Source: Diphasiastrum complanatum
Taxonomy: Eukaryota > Streptophyta > Lycopodiopsida > Lycopodiales > Lycopodiaceae
Assembly (NCBI GenBank): GCA_029204225.1
Contig: CM055095.1
Coordinates: 41,535,719 to 41,599,718, forward strand
Length of the DNA stretch: 64,000 nucleotides
Reading direction: 5' to 3'
In this document: positions 58,548 to 64,000 of the stretch, piece by piece
Layout: every line of letters begins with the position of its first letter
Position numbering within the stretch: the stretch's first letter is position 1
Translations under genes and position numbers: made by a program
Notes under the pieces: generated by a model
Told to the model about the DNA's origin: nothing
Database searches by the model: none
Seen by the model: only the letters and a program-made list of their open reading frames with translations

Positions 58548-59689
58548 AAGGCTTAAGAAGATTGAAGGATTTGGACCTACAACTCTTTTTGTCAATTTCT
58601 TGGTAGAGATCACAAATTCGTTTTCTCTTCATGGTGGTGAACAAGTTTCCACGTGGGTGTTCTCTTAGTATTTCTACTTGCATGTTTCTAAGATCCATTA
58701 GATATTGGCTTGCTTCATCGCAATATGGATTATTGTCAATTTGAGCCAATTCATGAACCCTTAACCTCATGTGCCTATTAGACAAGCCCTTTGCAAGTTG
58801 CACTTCCACTTGCTTTGTAGTACATTGGCCTCTTAATGGCCTCATTAATTGTTTTTCCACCTCCTTGGTATTAATTTAGATGATTTGGCCTCTCTTTGCA
58901 TGTGCCTACCAAGAGGCTCCATGTCTAATTTTTTTAGCCCTTGTCCATTGTCCATGAGTCCAAGTTATGTCTCCCTTTTTCTCGTTATGTGTCTGCCTTT
59001 CCTATTTTCCCCTTTATGGGCCCTTAACCTTAGCCATTGTCAATTTGACTTCCAATCCAAATGTGTGGTAACCGAGCCCCCTCTCCCCATTGAGCACCAA
59101 CCTGAAAACATAGTACCTTGGTTTTTAAATTAGTACCAAAATTGTGGTACATGGCAACAATTGGCATAGTAGCCGAAATTATCCTATGGGTCGTTTTGTT
59201 AAAGGCTGTCAAAAATTTAAGGGCCAATTCTAAGGCCATAATTTTTTTTTCTAGCGACATTATGGGCGGGCTGAGACCCCTATCTATTAGCAATTTTTTG
59301 TCTTTTTACATCAAAATTTTGCGGCTTTTATGTGCCAATTTCTATATAATATCAAAATTAGCTCAAAAAGTAGCCCGATTTTTATGTCAAAAATTCGGCT
59401 AGCATAGGCTATCTTTACTAGGTCGCATGACGACGGATCCAAAATCTCTGGTTTCATGTTGTATCAACTTCCTGATTATACTTGTGCACGTTGTAGAACC
59501 ACAACACCCTTTTTGGGTTGATGCTAACCAGCTTCCTGTAGATCAGTTTTCAGCATCCATAGCAACAACTATTAGGAGTTCCATCTGCTCTAGTCTTCTT
59601 GAGATGTAGTACCTTCATTCCTACAAAAACATCCCAACCATGTGCTCCTATTGTGGCATATGCACCCATTCCCAACGACGTTAAGAGAC
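58548..59689. other. Leader and decayed sequence between primer site and copia-6 RT
   Basis: Gag, protease and integrase would be expected here but none is recognisable. A minus-strand frame covers 58429-58860 (TKQVEVQLAKGLSNRHMRLR, rich in Lys and Arg). It overlaps the primer site, so I regard it as chance or as a captured fragment of an unknown gene. Confidence 0.4.
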
Positions 59690-60699
59690 AATCAGGCAAA
59701 GGCAAACACCTTCAAGGCTCACTTATGATGAGAAAGGTAAGCAAGTTGTTGGTGGAACAAACTATGCCTTCCTAACCTCTTTTGATGAACCTACATGTGG
59801 ACATGAGGTAAGGCAAAAAGAGGAGTGGATCCAAGCAATGGACCTTGAGTATCAAGCTCTTATGAAGAACAACACATGGAGATTGGCGGAACTTCCAGAG
59901 GATAAGAAAGCTATTGGACGCAAGTGGATCTTAAAGGTGAAGAAAAGCCAAGATGGAAATCAACAGACATAAAGCAAGGTTGGTGGCCAAGGGATATCAA
60001 GAACATGGTATTGACTATGATGAGACCTTTGCACCCATGGCAAAGATGGTAAGCATTTGGGTCATCATCTCTCTTGCTACTCTATTTGGTTGGGATCTAT
60101 GGCAATTGGATATCATGACTAATGCATTCTTGAATGGTGATCTTGAGGACAAAATTTACATGGAGCAATTCAAGGGCTACATCTCACATGAAAAGCCAAA
60201 TCATATTTGTTATTGCAAAAGAGTTTGTATGGTCTTAAGAAAGCTCCAAGGAGTTGATTCGGACTTTGCTGGAGATCAAATGGATAGGAAGTCCATTAGT
60301 GCACATTTTATTTTCATAGGTGATGGAGCTATCTCTTGGATGTCAAAGAAACAAGCTACAATCTCATTGTCAACTAGTGAGGCCAAGTATAAAGCACTTA
60401 CATCTTGTGCAAAGGAGATGCTATGGATCAAGAGGATGGTAAGTGATCTTCACTTGTTGGATTTTTCAGAGAGTCCAATCATCTTTTGTGACAACATTTC
60501 AGCCCAAAGATTGGCAAGCAATCCTATCTTTCATTCAAGGAGCAAGCATATTGAGGTAGCATATCATTTTGTGAGGAAACAAGTCATGGCAAAGGAGGTG
60601 GAGCTTCAACATGTTTCTTCAAAAGAATGTGTGGCTGATATCTTCACCAAAGCACTTGAATTAGACTTGTTTACAAATCATAGAACATCACTTGGTGTC
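59690..60699 (+). pseudogene. copia-6 RT start fused to RNase H by deletion
   Basis: RT begins near 59815 (EEWIQAMDLEYQALMKNNTW, AIGRKWILKVKKSQDG) and, after a frame change, ARLVAKGYQEHGIDYDETFA and QLDIMTNAFLNGDLEDKIYM. At about 60254 it jumps from RT (the LKKLQG position) to RNase H (VDSDFAGDQMDRKSISAHFI), so the YVDD region is lost. RNase H then reads SLSTSEAKYKALTSCAKEML, IFCDNISAQRLASNPIFHSR and CVADIFTKALE. The frame runs without a stop across the element end at about 60699 into antisense gene B sequence, giving a chimeric open frame to 61014. Confidence 0.85.
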
Positions 60700-61288
60700 A
60701 GGGTTCTGCTCTGGTCAATCTCGCTCGCGGTAGATAACAGAGAACGAGCCATGGCAGGATCATATTGTTTAGCTTGCCTGGCCTCCTCTACATCTCCTAA
60801 AATCTCATCAATAATGGAAACCTCTGAAGCCACACGAGTGGTAAGGGCAGACAAACCAATCATGGACGACCCAGAAGATTCTGCCTCATCAGGAATAAGA
60901 GCTGATAAGAAAAACACGAAGGCCATACCCTCCTCAATGAAGCGACATACTCGATTGTGTTCCTCACAGGGTATGACATGTTTAAACAGATCAATAAGTT
61001 TGATAAACTTATGATCATGCCTTTGCTTGGCACTTGGCTGAGCATGAGCCAAATCTGTGAAATGCCAAATCTCAGGCCGTCCATCAGAAGGGTACCCTGT
61101 TGCAAGCACTCATAAAAATCCTTGTACAATTTAGGAAAAATTTATCTGTGCTTACTAACAAATCTCTCTATGTCAGGCTGAAAATCGAAATAGGACAAAA
61201 AATGGGCCTGTCTGTCGCTAACCTCAACATCAACTAGGAAAGAACTAAGAGCTTTATCATAGATCAAACTAGCAGACGAGGAGGCCAT
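60700..61288 (-). pseudogene. Gene B, second copy, truncated by copia-6
   Basis: Start MASSSASLIYDKALSSFLVD at 61288, a stop at about 61145, then after a frame change LAHAQPSAKQRHDHKFIKLI, FKHVIPCEEHNRVCRFIEEG and GMAFVFFLSALIPDEA. It matches the first third of gene B at 39746 (QPSxKxxH, HxRxC, GMAFVF). Similarity ends at about 60700, where copia-6 RNase H abuts, so the C-terminal two thirds are absent. No known domain is recognised. A minus-strand TATATATA at about 61519 lies some 235 bp upstream of the start, as in the other copy. Confidence 0.65.
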
Positions 61289-62132
61289 ATCAATATGATG
61301 CACCAGTTAGCAAGGGGACATAAACGAGGTAAGCGCGGGCGCGTGATGGCGATATGCACTGTACGCGAATCCGAATATCGGGACCACGTGCCAGGGAATC
61401 AGTGCAACTATGGATGTCTTTGCTGGGCGCATGGTAGCGATATTGTACAAACAGATATGGAGCGGGCCAGTGAATTGGACTCAATATGCGAAACTAAATT
61501 ACAGAAATGACACTCATATATATAGTCTAATACAGGGCATCTGAACCGTACACGTGTCTCAGTAATGTGCAGTCAAAATTGCCATGTGTGGAAACGACGG
61601 CGAAATCATTTTGAATGACACATGTACACTTCGGATTCTGACATGCGTCCTCGCACGTGCATGCCAACTGTACTATCGTATGCCCCAATCGTCTTCTGAC
61701 GCGTGTGTGGTCCAGATGTTGCCACGTGTCCTCGCACGTGCATGCCAGCCGTCTGATTGTACGAACCGCTGATATCCTAACACGTGACGGATGCGTGTGA
61801 CCACACATGTGACCACACATGCGGGGAGTGGAGGTGTTACATCGAACGTGCGAATATGATGAGACATTCTACAGGTATAAAAGGACGTTTTCGGGTCTTA
61901 TTTTAGTTTCTTAATTCTTCATTCTCTGGCTCTCCTTAGTTTCCTTCGCTCACTTCCACTCCCCGTTAGATGCATATCTCTACCACGTGCCAAAGGACCC
62001 ACATACCAGTATAGCTGGCCTGCCCGCACGTCGTGGCGATACGCCATTGCTCATATCGCCATCATGCACCTCCCATGTCGAATACCTGCTTTCCCTGCTC
62101 GTTGGTGCGTCATATCGATATCCTACCCTGCA
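61289..62132. promoter_or_regulatory. Divergent promoter between genes B and C, rich in CACGTG
   Basis: Seven CACGTG palindromes occur at 61385, 61551, 61654, 61723, 61735, 61781 and 61984. CACGTG is the plant G-box core, bound by bZIP and bHLH factors. A 20-base word GTCCTCGCACGTGCATGCCA is present twice, at 61647 and 61728. TATAAAAG at 61876 points to gene C about 257 bp downstream, and TATATATA at about 61519 points to gene B on the other strand. Confidence 0.7.
61876..61883 (+). promoter_or_regulatory. TATA box of gene C
   Basis: TATAAAAG in the context ACAGGTATAAAAGGACG, 257 bp upstream of the MARTKQ start. The older copy has CTATATATATAG at about 41228, 240 bp upstream of its start, so the spacing is conserved. 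Confidence 0.6.
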
Positions 62133-63842
62133 ATGGCCCGTACCAAGCAGATAGCCCACCTTACCACATTTACCCCACCTCCTCGCCCTCCTCTACAAAG
62201 GACAGTGAGCACTGGTAGGAAAGTAGGTCAGCCCAGAAGACCATGGTTAAGGGATATCAGGAGACTTCAGAGGACCATGAATCTTCTGATTCCCCGTGCT
62301 CCTTTCTACAGGTCTGTGAGACTGGTAACAAGGTCCCTCTCACATGATGTTTGGTGGAACATAACAGCGCTGGAAGCCCTCCCTACTGCCTATGAGGACT
62401 TCCAAGTCAAATTCTTTGAGGACTCCACGCTTTGTACAGTGCACGCTAAGAGGGTTACCTTCATGCCTCAGGACATGCATCTTGTCATGAGGCTGAGGAG
62501 TGCATACGATCAAGTCTTTAAAAGTGGCTTCACTTCTAGGACACCACCTACAGAGAGAGGTCTTGTTCCTCAACGAAGAAGGAAGCAGACCAAGCCCACC
62601 AGGCCTGCCAAGCAAAGGGTGGTACTCAGCGAGTCACCATCCCCCCCTCACATCTCTCATCCTTTGGTTGGACCATCACACCAATCTGCAGTGCTTTCTT
62701 CTCCTCCCACCACCCCTAACTATTCAAGTAGTTTCTCTTCCATTCCCTCCATTCCATCCCACAATAACGAGGATATGAACTCGACTGTAGATAAAATAAT
62801 ATCGGATCTAGATTTAAGTTTAATAGGTGGATTTTATAAGGATCTTTGTGTAAGATTTCTTGTTGATCCCAAAGATTCATTTTTGGATTTTGAGAGGTAT
62901 ATAATTTTTGATGAGTATGTTGCCAAAGAAATTGACAAGCTAGGAGGTCAGTTTTCTTTTTGTCTAAGTTCAATCAATTATATAAATCACATAAATAAAG
63001 ACTTTTGTGATGCCTTGAAGGAGAAGACCTCAGATATATCAGTTCCAATTGTGGAGGCTGGTTTGATGTATTTTGTAAATAGATGTCAATGCGATGATAC
63101 TAAGGACATTGGAGTTGTGCTGTCCTTTTTTGCACACAACCTTCATAGTCCAACTAAGGCGACGAAGTATCTTCTCCATACAAACTCGGAAACCAAAGTC
63201 TTTATTATTCCATACTGCCAAAAGTAAGTGATTACATAGAATATATTCTAGTAATATTTTTAATAGGTATTGTAATTCTTTTAGTTTAACTAATTATCTC
63301 TTGTCTGCAGTAAGCATTGGAGTATGCATATAATCTCCCTTAGGGAAGATTCAGATGGGATCATTAATCCCATCTGTTTAAAGATGAACTCCTTAAAGTG
63401 TACCCATGCTAAAATGGACGTGATGTACAACATAATGTTGCCATTTTTGCCAAGGCCGGATGGGGCCACTATAAATAGCCAACTGGAGATTGTTGATGCA
63501 GAAGTAAGTATTTCTCATCAAGTATTTGATAGGTAATATGATCTGTTTTTTTCAGAGCACAACTAACCTATTATACATTTTGTGATTGAAGTCAGCTCAG
63601 CAAGAGGATGGACATAGCTGTGGATGGTTCTCCATCCGCAATGTACAGGACTTTTTAGAGTGGTACATCATGCAATCCAGGGCTCCAGATGTACGAATGG
63701 TAAATAGACTAGTGAATGGCCTAACTAAGTTATTTTCGATTTGGTTTTTGATAAGTCAATTGACTCGGTTCTTTTGGATTTGCAGCATAAATGTCAAGCA
63801 TTTTCAATGAATGAGATATATGATATATACAGATGTTGGTGA
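62133..63842 (+). CDS. Gene C, histone H3-Ulp1 (C48) protease fusion, intact
   Basis: Exons by GT/AG sites and comparison with the older copy: 62133-63223, 63311-63503, 63592-63699, 63786-63842, giving 482 codons without a stop. Residues 1-127 are H3-like: MARTKQ start, a Pro/Arg-rich tail without the usual Lys9 and Lys27 contexts, then a gapless match to the H3 core (RDIRRLQRTMNLLIPRAPFY; FFEDSTLCTVHAKRVTFMPQ; loop 1 of canonical length). Residues 128-225 are a basic, Pro/Ser-rich linker. The C-terminal part is a Ulp1-type cysteine protease: His366 in NKHWSMHIISL, Asn390 in ICLKMNSL where Asp is usual, Gln432 and Cys438 in QQEDGHSCGWFSIRNV. Ulp1 proteases remove SUMO or related tags. I infer a chromatin-targeted deSUMOylase or element protein. 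The ATG at 62064 is in frame, but 62133 matches H3 and has a good context. Confidence 0.88.
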
Positions 63843-64000
63843 ACTTATTATCTCATGCAACACCCAATCCAGCTGTGGAAACGGGAGGCCAATCAAGTCC
63901 ACAACTGACACTAGTGCAGGGTGGAGATAATCCATACTACTTTGAGCTGTAAATAATAGATTAAATAGAGATATACATTTTTGATGTAATGCCCTGTGAA
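63843..64000. other. 3' flank of gene C
   Basis: No second gene is visible before the window ends. An AATAGATTAAATAG stretch at about 63955 may be part of the 3' UTR. If this locus mirrors the older one, a minus-strand gene D homologue should lie within a few kilobases beyond the edge. Confidence 0.3.

Noticed and set aside
58429..58860. Minus-strand 143-codon frame
   Set aside because: It overlaps the copia primer site and LTR end on the other strand, and has no recognised motif.
60678..61014. Plus-strand coding beyond the copia-6 RNase H
   Set aside because: It is the reverse strand of gene B, so the open frame there is treated as chimeric readthrough.
62064..62132. Start codon at 62064 with a 23-residue extension
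   Set aside because: It is possible, but the ATG at 62133 begins exactly with the H3 sequence MARTKQ and has a better context. Transcript data would decide.
62133..62513. Ordinary host histone H3 gene
   Set aside because: The tail lacks almost all H3 lysines, the frame continues into a protease, introns are present in the protease part, and a second diverged fusion exists elsewhere in the window.
62133..62513. Centromeric H3 (CENH3)
   Set aside because: Loop 1 has the canonical length, and the match to HAKRVT and MP-x-D follows canonical H3.

Overview
The window reads as repeat-rich nuclear DNA from a land plant with a large genome. The evidence is one recognisable plant gene end (a serine carboxypeptidase-like first exon, minus strand, at the left edge), many decayed Ty1/copia and Ty3/gypsy retrotransposons including chromodomain types, primer sites matching the plant initiator tRNA-Met pattern (TGGTATCAGAGC), a MITE pair and long CA/GA microsatellites. 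I cannot name the species. A non-flowering plant with a bloated genome would fit, but that is a guess.

Layout. 0.2-0.5 kb: carboxypeptidase-like exon 1. 1.7-7.2 kb: chromovirus relic (gypsy-1) with a TGTGAA...TTCACA 3' LTR that carries a MITE and a 32-bp tandem repeat. 7.2-16.6 kb: fragments of several gypsy elements, including gypsy-2 with LTR, primer site, leader, gag and pol pieces. 15.6-20.4 kb: gypsy-3, with a 24-bp tandem array before a gag that has four zinc knuckles, and a pol that has lost its reverse transcriptase. 21.2-25.4 kb: rearranged minus-strand copia-1, interrupted by the second MITE copy. 26-29.4 kb: decayed long reading frame of unknown family. 29.4-34 kb: minus-strand chromovirus (gypsy-4). 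34-36.7 kb: minus-strand copia-2. 36.9-45.2 kb: a cluster of four unusual genes (A, B, C, D). 47.9-53.7 kb: further copia pieces. 55.5-56.3 kb: an open 271-codon frame of unknown nature. 58-60.7 kb: copia leader and copia-6. 60.7-63.8 kb: a second copy of genes B and C.

The main discovery is gene C. At 62133-63842 a four-exon model reads open for 482 codons. Its first 127 residues align without gaps to the core of histone H3 and start MARTKQ like H3. Its C-terminal part is a Ulp1/C48-type cysteine protease with the HW, QQ and SCGW motifs. An older homologue lies at 41468-43108 with the same four exons, the same H3-like start (TKQIAR) and the same protease signature, but with a nonsense codon and a truncated histone fold. 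At both loci gene C is divergent from gene B, a minus-strand gene of unknown function, with a TATA box about 235-285 bp before each start. At the 36.9-45.2 kb locus two more unknown genes flank the pair. I infer a family of large mobile elements carrying a histone H3-Ulp1 fusion. I know of no description of such a fusion.

Nearly everything else is dead retroelement sequence with stops, frameshifts and deletions. Exon boundaries were chosen by eye from GT/AG sites and by comparing the two copies. No database search was run.
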